From Syntrophobacterales bacterium Delta_02 (GTDB lineage Bacteria > Desulfobacterota > Syntrophorhabdia > Syntrophorhabdales > Syntrophorhabdaceae), in NCBI GenBank assembly GCA_001603955.1, contig LVAA01000029.1, positions 1 through 53,711 on the forward strand: a DNA stretch of 53,711 nucleotides, written 5' to 3'. A program made the translations under genes and the position numbers. The notes below the pieces were generated by a model. It did no database searches. It had not been told where the DNA came from and worked only from the letters and a program-made list of their open reading frames with translations. Below, one piece after another: positions 16,094 to 23,077 of the stretch (within the stretch, counting starts at the first letter, position 1; every line of letters starts with the position of its first letter).

Positions 16094-16360
16094 TTAGACT
16101 ACCCTGATCTTCCCGGCCATTCCCCGACCGAGTATGACCCTGCTGCCCTTCACGGCAACTATGAAGGGTCCCCGCGGCGAGTTGAGGATCACATCCACCG
16201 GGACTCCGGGAACCAATCCCATCGCGGCCAGCCGTGCCTTAAGGTTCTCCCCTGAATCGACAGCCACTATATAAACTTTCCTCCCTGCCTCGACAGCACT
16301 GAGCGGCATTGCGTGCGCCTCCCCCGGAACGATCTTCTCCCCATCAGATAAGCTCAACAT
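16094..16360 (-). CDS. feoA: Ferrous iron transport protein A
   Basis: An 88-residue SH3-like protein: MPLSAVEAGRKVYIVAVDSG, LKARLAAMGLVPGVPVDVILNSP, and GSRVILGRGMAGKIRVV match FeoA. It is thought to interact with the cytoplasmic side of FeoB. A GA-rich ribosome-binding site (GGAGGGGATAG) precedes the ATG at 16360. Its first 17 bp overlap the end of the DtxR-type regulator gene, so the two are translationally coupled. Confidence 0.92.
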   Translation of the reverse strand: MLSLSDGEKIVPGEAHAMPLSAVEAGRKVYIVAVDSGENLKARLAAMGLVPGVPVDVILNSPRGPFIVAVKGSRVILGRGMAGKIRVV

Positions 16361-17102
16361 CTATCCCCTCCGCCTCATCCTTCCTCAGCGAAAGGTGGTA
16401 GCCCTTCACCTTCACGTCTATCGGGTCTCCCAGCGGCGCTATGCGCTCCACCTCAATGACGGAACCGGGCGTGACACCCATCTCCACGATTCTCCTTCCT
16501 GCCTCACTCCGCCCCCGCACTTTCAAGACCTTGCATCTCTGGCCGGGTTTCAAGTCCTTCAACCGTGATGATACCATCGCCTTTGCACCTCCTTCTTTCG
16601 TGCGCCTCCTCACATCGTCCAAACATGAGGCAATACACTTTTCACAGTTCTCCTGTGTATTCGTGTGGTCGCACTGATACCCGAACCCCTTGATCCACTT
16701 CTGACCTCCCCGGGGACAGGTCTCCACAAACTCCACGAACCTCACGAACCTCTCTACTATGTCCCTGGGGATGGAATGTTCCATCTGGCACGCCGCCACG
16801 TCCGCGTCCGCCTCGGGCACGGCAAGAACCTCCACGAAGAAATCGTGGAGTATCTCGTGCCTGCGGACAACATCCTTCGCCGCCAACTCCCCTTCCTTCG
16901 TCAGTGTTATAAGGTCATAGGGCGAATAATTGATCAACTTCTTCTCGGACAGGGAACGCAAAGCCCCCGTCACGGAGGCATAGCTGACCTTCAGCCGTTT
17001 GGCAATATCCCGCGGCTTTACCGCATGCTTCTCGGCAATGATGTGAAAAATGGCCTCCAGGTAATCTTCCAGGCTTGCTGTCAACATATCTGTTGCTGTC
17101 AT
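16344..17102 (-). CDS. DtxR/MntR-family metal-dependent regulator with C-terminal FeoA domain
   Basis: A 252-residue repressor. The N-terminal winged helix (about 8-65: SLEDYLEAIFHI...RDIAKRLKVSYASVTGALRSL) and the metal-binding/dimerisation part (about 70-130: LAAKDVVRRHEILHDFFVEVL, MEHSIPRDIVERFVRFVEFVE) are DtxR-like. An extra cysteine segment (CDHTNTQENCEKCIASC) and a C-terminal FeoA/SH3 domain (about 178-252) follow. It heads the feo operon and probably represses it, and itself, when iron is plentiful, via the TTAGGC palindromes. GGAAGG precedes the ATG. Confidence 0.9.
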   Translation of the reverse strand: MTATDMLTASLEDYLEAIFHIIAEKHAVKPRDIAKRLKVSYASVTGALRSLSEKKLINYSPYDLITLTKEGELAAKDVVRRHEILHDFFVEVLAVPEADADVAACQMEHSIPRDIVERFVRFVEFVETCPRGGQKWIKGFGYQCDHTNTQENCEKCIASCLDDVRRRTKEGGAKAMVSSRLKDLKPGQRCKVLKVRGRSEAGRRIVEMGVTPGSVIEVERIAPLGDPIDVKVKGYHLSLRKDEAEGIDVELI

Positions 17103-17123
17103 GTTTTACCTTCCTAGGCTAAC

Positions 17124-17145
17124 ATACTTAGGCTCGCCTAAGTAT
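17124..17145. promoter_or_regulatory. Iron box/operator in front of the DtxR-type regulator
   Basis: A palindrome with 10-bp perfect arms, ATACTTAGGC-N2-GCCTAAGTAT. It overlaps the predicted -10 element of the minus-strand promoter and is only 22 bp from the regulator start. Further half-sites (CCTAGGCTAA at 17113-17122 and CCTAA at 17156-17160) sit either side. This is the expected form of a DtxR-like binding site and implies autoregulation. Confidence 0.8.
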
Positions 17146-17171
17146 TTACCACCAACCTAACTGCAATGCAA
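17143..17171 (-). promoter_or_regulatory. Predicted promoter of the regulator-feoAB operon
   Basis: On the minus strand, TTGCAT (17171-17166) and TAAATA (17148-17143) are separated by 17 bp. The iron box overlaps the -10, so repressor binding would block RNA polymerase. Confidence 0.55.
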
Positions 17172-17283
17172 GCATTATTTGTATTTTTTTCCAGGCAAAT
17201 ATCCTGAACATTGTACACAACTCACCATCCTATGGAAAAACCCTATATCAACCGCCGGTTGACCGATTTAAACCCTTGCCCGC

Positions 17284-17312
17284 TTGATATCGAGCTAGTG
17301 GTTCAATATAAT
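17284..17312 (+). promoter_or_regulatory. Strong sigma-70 promoter of the XRE-cyclase-like gene
   Basis: TTGATA (17284-17289), a 17-bp spacer and a consensus TATAAT (17307-17312). The start codon follows only 8 bp after the -10, so the transcript is predicted to be leaderless or nearly so. A palindromic operator begins at the last base of the -10. Confidence 0.75.
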
Positions 17313-17339
17313 TAGTCCTAATGATAAGCATAGGACTAA
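17312..17339. promoter_or_regulatory. Palindromic operator spanning the start codon of the XRE-cyclase-like gene
   Basis: Perfect 9-bp arms TTAGTCCTA (17312-17320) and TAGGACTAA (17331-17339) flank a 10-bp spacer that contains the ATG (17321-17323). The site overlaps the -10 box and initiation region, an ideal place for autorepression by the encoded XRE-type DNA-binding domain. Confidence 0.75.
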
Positions 17340-18052
17340 AGATACGCTTGTTAAGGGAAAAGCACGGTCTCAAGCAGGTCAATCTTGCCAACGCGCTGCA
17401 GGTCACACCGCAGGCCGTTTCAAAATGGGAGAAAGGGGCTAACCTGCCGGATGTCGAAGCACTCATGAAGATCGCCCGGCTGTTCGATGTAAGCACCGAT
17501 TACCTTCTCGGACTCACCGAAGCCGGCACCGGGGTCTTCCCCGCCACCGTCTTTTGCTCCGCCGTCACCCATTTCGAGAAGCGGTCCATCTCCATGGAAT
17601 CAAGGGAACTCGCCGAATACACAAACGTCCTTTTCTATGACCTCACCGAATCGGTCCTCAAATTCGACGGCATACCCGTCAAGTATGTAGGTGATGGGTT
17701 CCTGGCTTTCTTCTCCGGCGCCGATCATTCCGACAGGGCCCTCAGCGCCGCAAGCCATGCGAAAAAGGTGATCTACCAGAAGGACCTTGTCATCGCGCTC
17801 AATTCGGGAAACATTTACATGGGCCTCGTGGGTCATCCGAGGTACGCCGCCCGCGATATCGTCGGCGAGACCGTCAATCGGGCCTTTCTGGTAGCGGGAT
17901 GGGCTTCACGGAACTGTCCTTCCGGCATTGCCGCAACGCAGGCTGTCATGGCCCTGGCAAAGGGATCCTACAACACAATTTTACACGGTGCCGTGAACAT
18001 AGACCTGATTGAACAGGAACTGGACATCCTGGAGATACATCTCCCGCAATAA
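17321..18052 (+). CDS. XRE-family regulator fused to a degenerate class III cyclase domain
   Basis: A 243-residue protein. Residues 1-65 are an XRE/Cro-type helix-turn-helix (IRLLREKHGLKQVNLANAL, TPQAVSKWEKGANLPDVEAL). Residues about 75-200 follow the adenylate/guanylate cyclase homology domain: KYVGDGFLAFF with the second metal Asp (D125), GNIYMGLVG, and DIVGETVNRAFLVAG. The first metal Asp is Ala (A81) and the transition-state Arg after VN is Leu (L190), so catalysis is unlikely. I infer a nucleotide- or other ligand-sensing repressor. No ribosome-binding site is visible, fitting a leaderless message. A membrane zinc-ribbon gene follows by 12 bp. Confidence 0.82.
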   Translation: MISIGLKIRLLREKHGLKQVNLANALQVTPQAVSKWEKGANLPDVEALMKIARLFDVSTDYLLGLTEAGTGVFPATVFCSAVTHFEKRSISMESRELAEYTNVLFYDLTESVLKFDGIPVKYVGDGFLAFFSGADHSDRALSAASHAKKVIYQKDLVIALNSGNIYMGLVGHPRYAARDIVGETVNRAFLVAGWASRNCPSGIAATQAVMALAKGSYNTILHGAVNIDLIEQELDILEIHLPQ

Positions 18053-18064
18053 AGGAGGACGGTC

Positions 18065-18433
18065 ATGCAGGTGAACCTGAAACGCTACGGACTGTATCTC
18101 TTCCGCTGGCAGCTCTCCACGCCGATCCTGGCCGCTGTTCTCTACCTGCTCTGCATGATCGACAAGGTCACCGCAACCATCATCGCCAACCTTATCGGAG
18201 GACTTATCTTCTTCTGGGTGGACATGTTCATATTCACCTCGGATAAACTTTCCGTGGAATGGGAGGTAAAGGACACCGTCGTCTGTGTGGATTGCGGACG
18301 CGAGGCCCGCGGCTACAGGATCATCAGGGCAAGGGCCTACGACAGGAGGAGAGATTCCCATCCCGAATATCGCTGCGAGGAATGCTCCATCAGGAAAACG
18401 CAGGAGCTCAGACAAAGGGGGATCCCCGTTTAG
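18065..18433 (+). CDS. Two-TM membrane protein with C-terminal zinc ribbon
   Basis: A 122-residue protein: membrane segments at about 15-31 and 37-58, then a soluble tail with CVDC (C74, C77) and CEEC (C104, C107), a four-Cys zinc-ribbon arrangement. The conserved-looking stretch ANLIGGLIFFWVDMFIF fills the second membrane segment. AAGGAGGAC precedes the ATG, and the gene is 12 bp from the XRE-cyclase-like gene, so it is probably its regulated partner. No function is known to me. Confidence 0.75.
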   Translation: MQVNLKRYGLYLFRWQLSTPILAAVLYLLCMIDKVTATIIANLIGGLIFFWVDMFIFTSDKLSVEWEVKDTVVCVDCGREARGYRIIRARAYDRRRDSHPEYRCEECSIRKTQELRQRGIPV

Positions 18434-18492
18434 AGAAGACTCACGGCTACTATCATTCATTCAGATTCGTATCCCGATCCCATGTCGTTCCC

Positions 18493-18600
18493 GCAATTGT
18501 CGTTCCCCCGGGGAAGTCCGTGAGAGCCGGACACAGTCGTGCTGCGGTAACGGATGGTCTTTTTAAGCCCAATCCGGAGTCCGAATACCGGGACAGTTGC
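18493..18600 (+). ncRNA. Cobalamin riboswitch (compact form) upstream of metE
   Basis: A closing stem pairs GCAATTGTC (18493-18501) with GACAGTTGC (18592-18600). Inside lie the cobalamin-aptamer core words GGGGAAGTCCGTGAGAGCCGG, GCTGCGGTAA and the B12-box-like AGTCCGAATACCGG. The aptamer ends 37 bp before the metE start, so it likely hides the ribosome-binding site or start when cobalamin is bound. Control of cobalamin-independent metE by this riboswitch class is a known arrangement. Confidence 0.8.
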
Positions 18601-18637
18601 GGACCTTATGTCACGTCAACAGAAAGGAGAAAGAAAC

Positions 18638-20923
18638 ATGACTCAAAGAAAATTGAAGACCTATGTAACAGGCTACCCCCGCATCGGCGAGGACAGGGAG
18701 CTTAAGAAGGTAATCGAGAGGTTCTGGGAACAAAGAGAGGGGCTTGACTCTGTTACCCGCATCTCGAAGGATCTCAGGATCAGGCACTGGCAGGACCAAA
18801 AGGCCCGTGGAATCGACTTCATAAGCAGTAATGATTTCAGTCTCTACGACTCCATGCTCGACATGGCAGTCCTCTTCAATGCCATCCCGGAACGGTTCAG
18901 GCATATCGAGGACGATCATGAGCGCTACTTCGCCATGGCACGGGGAACCGGGGACGCCGTCGCGATGGAGATGACGAAGTGGTTCAATACGAATTACCAT
19001 TATATCGTTCCCGAGCTTTCCGGGAACATGGATCTGGAATTGCGTCCCGCCAAGGCGTTCAGCGAATTCAACGAGGCCGCGGAGGTCGGCATAAATACCA
19101 AGATCAACCTCATCGGTCCCGTCACCTTTCTGGCCCTTTCAAAAAGGGTGGATGGCAACGAAGATGCTCTAGATCTGATGCCCGCTTTCCTGCCTCTCTA
19201 CGTTTCCCTCCTGCGGAGCATCTCCGAACTGGGCGACGAGGTTTTCGTCCAGTTCGAAGAACCCATCGTCGTCCGTGACCCCGACAACAAAATCCTGGAA
19301 TGCCTGAAGACAGCCTATGAGACGCTCGCACGCGCGGTACCCCGTGTCAGGCTTATCGTGACCACATACTTCGATCACGCGACCGAGGCGGTCGAAGCAC
19401 TCCGCGACGTCCATCTCTTTGCCATGGGACTCGACCTCGTTTGCGGTCCTGAGAATCTGCTTGCGTTGGACCGGCTGAACGGCAAGAAGCTGATCGCCGG
19501 CATGATCGACGGGAGAAACATCTGGAAGAACGATTATCAAAGGTCCCTGTCAACACTGCAGGCACTCGAGCACGCTCTGCAACCGGAAGATATCATACTC
19601 TCCACAAGCTGCTCCCTTCTGCACGTCCCCTACAGCCTTACCCAGGAAATCGGCCTTGACCCGGAGATACGCCCCTGGATGAGCTTCGCCAGGGAGAAGC
19701 TCATGGAGCTTTCCGATATCTCAGACATACATTCGGGAAACGGCACACCGGGAAACCCGGAAAAACTGGAGACGAACCAGCGAATCATCCGGGACAGGCA
19801 ATGTTCCCTCCGGATCCATGACCCTGCCGTCCGCAGGCGTTCGCGCTCCATAACACAAAGGGTCCGTGAGGGCAGCTTTGCGGAAAGGGCGATGGCTCAG
19901 AGCAAGGTCCTTGAACTCCCCCTGTTGCCGACAACAACCATCGGGAGCTTCCCCCAGACAGACTCCTTGAGAAAGCTCCGTCAGGACCTGAAGAAAGGGG
20001 CCATCAGCGGGGACGAATACGCGTTGAGGATCAGGAACCACATCGACTCCTGCATTGAATTCCAGGAAAGGATCGGCCTCGATGTGCTCGTCCACGGGGA
20101 GCCGGAAAGGAATGACATGGTCGAGTATTTTGGCGAGCAGCTCTCGGGTTTCGCCTTTACGCAAAACGGCTGGGTGCAGAGCTATGGCACGCGTTGTGTC
20201 AAACCGCCCGTGATCTACGGTGACATAAACAGACGAGGATCAATGACCGTAGACGTCATATCCTACGCCCAGAGCAGGACCCGGAAACCGGTCAAGGGAA
20301 TCCTGACAGGTCCCGTTACCATCCTGAACTGGTCATTTGTGCGCGATGACATCGAGCGCTCCGATGTGTGCGAACAGATCGCCCTCGTTATAAGAGACGA
20401 GATAGAGGACCTGCAGCACGTCGGGATCGGGATCGTCCAGGTGGATGAGGCAGCCTTCAAAGAGGGATACCCCCTGAGAAGGGAAAAAAGGGACAGGTAT
20501 GAACGGTGGGCCGTGAAGTGCTTCCAGCTCGCCGTCAGTTCCGCCCGCATGACGACACAGGTACATATGCATATGTGCTACAGTGACTTCACCGACATCA
20601 TTCAAACCATCGAAAGGATGGACGCGGACGTCCTTGCCATAGAGACGTCCAGAAGCGGCAACAGGCTGCTCAAGGTCTTCAATGATCGGGGCTACAGCAA
20701 CAACATAGGTCCGGGGGTCTACGATATCCATTCGCCGAGAGTGCCCTCGGTCCATGAACTGACGGACAAGATACGGCAGCTTCTCCAAGCCCTTCCGGCA
20801 TCGCGTGTCTGGATAAACCCCGATTGCGGCCTGAAGACGAGAAAATGGGCGGAGGTATCTCCGAGTCTCAGGAACATGGTCACGGCAACCCGGGCCGTAC
20901 GGAGACATCTTGCCGAAAGTTGA
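18638..20923 (+). CDS. metE: Cobalamin-independent methionine synthase
   Basis: A 761-residue enzyme transferring a methyl group from 5-methyltetrahydropteroyl-polyglutamate to homocysteine. The N-terminal half starts TYVTGYPRIGEDRELKK. The C-terminal catalytic half has LPTTTIGSFPQT, FGEQLSGFAFTQNGWVQSYG, LTGPVTILNWSF and QVDEAAFKEG. The zinc ligands are H645 and C647 in HMHMCYSDF, a Glu in AIETSRS, and C730 in NPDCGLKTR. Length is close to E. coli MetE. AAAGGAGA precedes the ATG at 18638. A cobalamin riboswitch lies directly upstream, so it should be switched off when B12 is available and MetH can work. Confidence 0.95.
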   Translation: MTQRKLKTYVTGYPRIGEDRELKKVIERFWEQREGLDSVTRISKDLRIRHWQDQKARGIDFISSNDFSLYDSMLDMAVLFNAIPERFRHIEDDHERYFAMARGTGDAVAMEMTKWFNTNYHYIVPELSGNMDLELRPAKAFSEFNEAAEVGINTKINLIGPVTFLALSKRVDGNEDALDLMPAFLPLYVSLLRSISELGDEVFVQFEEPIVVRDPDNKILECLKTAYETLARAVPRVRLIVTTYFDHATEAVEALRDVHLFAMGLDLVCGPENLLALDRLNGKKLIAGMIDGRNIWKNDYQRSLSTLQALEHALQPEDIILSTSCSLLHVPYSLTQEIGLDPEIRPWMSFAREKLMELSDISDIHSGNGTPGNPEKLETNQRIIRDRQCSLRIHDPAVRRRSRSITQRVREGSFAERAMAQSKVLELPLLPTTTIGSFPQTDSLRKLRQDLKKGAISGDEYALRIRNHIDSCIEFQERIGLDVLVHGEPERNDMVEYFGEQLSGFAFTQNGWVQSYGTRCVKPPVIYGDINRRGSMTVDVISYAQSRTRKPVKGILTGPVTILNWSFVRDDIERSDVCEQIALVIRDEIEDLQHVGIGIVQVDEAAFKEGYPLRREKRDRYERWAVKCFQLAVSSARMTTQVHMHMCYSDFTDIIQTIERMDADVLAIETSRSGNRLLKVFNDRGYSNNIGPGVYDIHSPRVPSVHELTDKIRQLLQALPASRVWINPDCGLKTRKWAEVSPSLRNMVTATRAVRRHLAES

Positions 20924-20983
20924 AGAACCATGACTGTTGACTTGGGCAGGCATGTTGTTGTAAATACAATTGAGGAGCAATAT

Positions 20984-21146
20984 GGTTTATCTTCAAGGGA
21001 AGTGAAGTGAGAATCTTCCGCTGTCCCGCAACTGTGATGGGCTTTTAAGCAACGCCTGGCGACAAGCCGGCCACTGTCCCGTGAAACCGGGATGGGAAGG
21101 CGCGTTGGCTTCCGATGCCCTTAAGTCAGGAAACCTTGGATAAACC
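20984..21146 (+). ncRNA. Cobalamin riboswitch upstream of a GntR-family regulator
   Basis: Closing stem GGTTTATC (20984-20991) with GATAAACC (21139-21146), perfectly complementary. Core words of the class: GGGAAGTGAAGTGAGAATC, then CTGTCCCGCAACTGTGA, GCCACTG, and the B12 box AAGTCAGGAAACCTTGG. It lies 60 bp after metE on the same strand. Downstream are a strong ribosome-binding site with a 6-codon frame, then the GntR regulator. Confidence 0.9.
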
Positions 21147-21185
21147 GTCCTAACCGAAACCTTACGAGGAATAAGGAGGAATACC

Positions 21186-21206
21186 ATGAGACACCATTAC
21201 CCCTGA
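21186..21206 (+). other. Six-codon frame behind the cobalamin riboswitch (leader peptide or gene remnant)
   Basis: AAGGAGGAATACC, an excellent ribosome-binding site, precedes ATG at 21186, but the frame encodes only MRHHYP before TGA. This is either a leader peptide or the start of a gene lost by deletion. The 21207-21365 stretch beyond holds no other gene; a seven-T run at 21219-21225 has no stem before it. Confidence 0.35.
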
Positions 21207-21365
21207 ATCCCTGACCCGTTTTTTTCGTCTCTCCCGCGTTGGTCCGCGTTTGCCTGCGATGTACAGGGGAACTTCTCCCTGACATCGGCAATGGTGCCAT
21301 GCCCCGCAGGAAACCGACACGGACACCAATCGCACACAGGTTACCCTCCATGGAAGGATGACGAG

Positions 21366-22079
21366 ATGAATATTGCCTTTAAACGGAACGGGAAAGTGAA
21401 ACGCCATCTCCTCTGCGAACGGGCGTACGCGGAGCTGAAGAGCGCGGTAGTGAACGGTTGGTTAAAAGCCGACGAACGCCTTGTCGAGACAAAACTCGCC
21501 GGCATATTGGGGATAAGCAGGACACCTCTCAGGGAAGCGATACACAAACTGGAACGTGAGGGATTCATCTACAAGCTGCCCACAGGGGGACACGCTGTGA
21601 ACCCGGCAAGCGAGGAGGACATCCGGGAAACACGGGGCGTGGCCGGCATCCTCCTGGGATACGCGGTGTACCTGGCAACTTCCAACGTGACGGAGAACGA
21701 CCTTAACCTTCTCCGCAGGATACTGCGGCAGTCCGAAAACCATCTCGCGAAGGGAAACCGGCAGGAACTCGTCAAGGCATGGGACAGGTTCTGCAACACC
21801 CTGCTCCTCCTTTCGGGGAACAACCGGCTCGTCACGCTCTACCGCAGCCTGAAGGACAACGTCCGCGGAGAAGCGGCGGGCTCGCGAGACCTCCAGGAGG
21901 AACGCGAGCTCCTCGATGGCCAGAAGGCGCTCATTGATCTCATGCAAGCAAAACAGGCCGCAAGGGCGGAGAAACTGGCCCGTGTCATCGTTGCCGGAGG
22001 CAGCAACGGTACCGGGGAACAGCGGACCATATCCAGATGGCCGCGGTCAAGAGCTCGGGGCCTTCTCTCCTCAGGATGA
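21366..22079 (+). CDS. GntR-family transcriptional regulator (FCD subgroup-like)
   Basis: A 237-residue DNA-binding protein. The N-terminal winged helix has CERAYAELKSAVVNGWLKADERL, ETKLAGILGISRTPLREAIHKLEREGFIYKLP, the hallmark GntR pattern. The C-terminal part (about 85-215) is all-helical like FCD effector domains (EEDIRETRGVAGILLGYAV). The C-terminal end (about 215-237) is Arg/Gly/Ser-rich and looks unstructured. GGAAGGA precedes the ATG at 21366. It is preceded by a cobalamin riboswitch about 220 bp upstream, so its expression may answer to B12; its targets are unknown. Confidence 0.85.
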   Translation: MNIAFKRNGKVKRHLLCERAYAELKSAVVNGWLKADERLVETKLAGILGISRTPLREAIHKLEREGFIYKLPTGGHAVNPASEEDIRETRGVAGILLGYAVYLATSNVTENDLNLLRRILRQSENHLAKGNRQELVKAWDRFCNTLLLLSGNNRLVTLYRSLKDNVRGEAAGSRDLQEERELLDGQKALIDLMQAKQAARAEKLARVIVAGGSNGTGEQRTISRWPRSRARGLLSSG

Positions 22080-22102
22080 CTGCCCGTGATCTGTATCCGG
22101 GC

Positions 22103-22127
22103 GGCCGGCGGTCCTTCTCCGCCGGCC
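22103..22127. terminator. GC-rich hairpin between convergent genes
   Basis: Perfect 9-bp stem GGCCGGCGG (22103-22111) with CCGCCGGCC (22119-22127) and a 7-nt loop, between the GntR gene (+) and the aldo/keto reductase gene (-). No T-run follows on either side, so it may act as a block or stabiliser rather than a classical intrinsic terminator. Confidence 0.45.
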
Positions 22128-22130
22128 CCC

Positions 22131-23075
22131 TCAGGACTCGTAGACCTCCCGGGAGAACCTGTCGAGGGTGCGCATATCCTCATCGCTCAAACCCACCGGC
22201 ACACCGGCTATATTCCCGGTGACCTGTTCGGCTGAACGAGAACCAACAATCACGGACGTGACCCCGGGTTGCTCCAGGAGCCATGATAGCGCCACAGCTC
22301 CGGAGGTCGTCCCCTTCCGCGTGGCTATCGCTTCCACCTCGTCCACGAGCCGCCGCACTTTGGGCCAATAAGCAGGCTTGAAGAAACGGTAAAAGAAGGA
22401 CCGGGCGTCTCCCTTCTTGAACTGAGGGCATTTACGGTATTTCCCCGTCAACATGCCCGCTCCCAGGGAGCCGTAGGGAAAAACGTTCATCTTCTTCTCG
22501 ATGCAGATGGGAAGGAGATCCTTTTCAGCACTCCTCTCCAGCAAGGAATAGTGCGGCTGCAATGAGAAGAGAGTGGCGCATTTCAAGGTCTCCAGAAGTT
22601 GGGGGCCGCTGAAATTGGACACGCCGATGTGCCTGATCTTCCCCTGATCCCTGAACCTCGTGAGTGCCGCCATCGTTTCCTCCACGGGGACCTGCGGGTC
22701 CGGCCAGTGGCACTGGTACAGGTCGATGCAGTCGGTGCCGAGACGCTTCAGGGAGCCGTGAAGGTCCCTCTCGATGTAAGCGGGGGAAAGGTCGCGCCTG
22801 TACGAACGGTCATATATGTCGAGGCCGCATTTTGTCGCCACGAAGACTCCGTCCCTCTTGCCATGGATAGCCTTTCCGACAAGTTCCTCCGCATGGCCGT
22901 CTCCATACACCGGTGCCGTGTCGATGGCGTTTATTCCATTGTCGAGGGCCGTCTCGATGGCCCTGATGGCGTTCGCCTCATCGTAGGCTCCCCAGTGGCT
23001 GCCACCTATCGCCCAGGTCCCCAGAACAACGGCCGATATCTTTTTGTCCCAATTGTGCAGTTCTACCAGTTTCAT
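22131..23075 (-). CDS. Aldo/keto reductase
   Basis: A 314-residue NADPH-dependent oxidoreductase with a TIM-barrel fold. Landmarks: VVLGTWAIGGSHWG, NGINAIDTAPVYGDGHAEELVGKAI (catalytic Asp and Tyr), FVATKCGL (Lys), DCIDLYQCHWPD (His), IGVSNFSGPQL, and the cofactor loop VIVGSRSAEQVTGNI. Substrate unknown. The ATG at 23075 lies 9 bases after GGTGGA; the in-frame ATG at 23081 is only 3 bases from it and overlaps the stop of the DUF2950 gene. Co-transcription with DUF2950 is likely. Confidence 0.9.
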   Translation of the reverse strand: MKLVELHNWDKKISAVVLGTWAIGGSHWGAYDEANAIRAIETALDNGINAIDTAPVYGDGHAEELVGKAIHGKRDGVFVATKCGLDIYDRSYRRDLSPAYIERDLHGSLKRLGTDCIDLYQCHWPDPQVPVEETMAALTRFRDQGKIRHIGVSNFSGPQLLETLKCATLFSLQPHYSLLERSAEKDLLPICIEKKMNVFPYGSLGAGMLTGKYRKCPQFKKGDARSFFYRFFKPAYWPKVRRLVDEVEAIATRKGTTSGAVALSWLLEQPGVTSVIVGSRSAEQVTGNIAGVPVGLSDEDMRTLDRFSREVYES

Positions 23076-23077
23076 TG

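Noticed and set aside
17321-18052. Functional adenylate or guanylate cyclase
   Set aside because: One metal-binding Asp and the catalytic Arg are replaced, so only the fold can be claimed.
21207-21226. Seven-T run after the six-codon frame as a riboswitch terminator
   Set aside because: The bases before it are C-rich with almost no G, so no stem can form.
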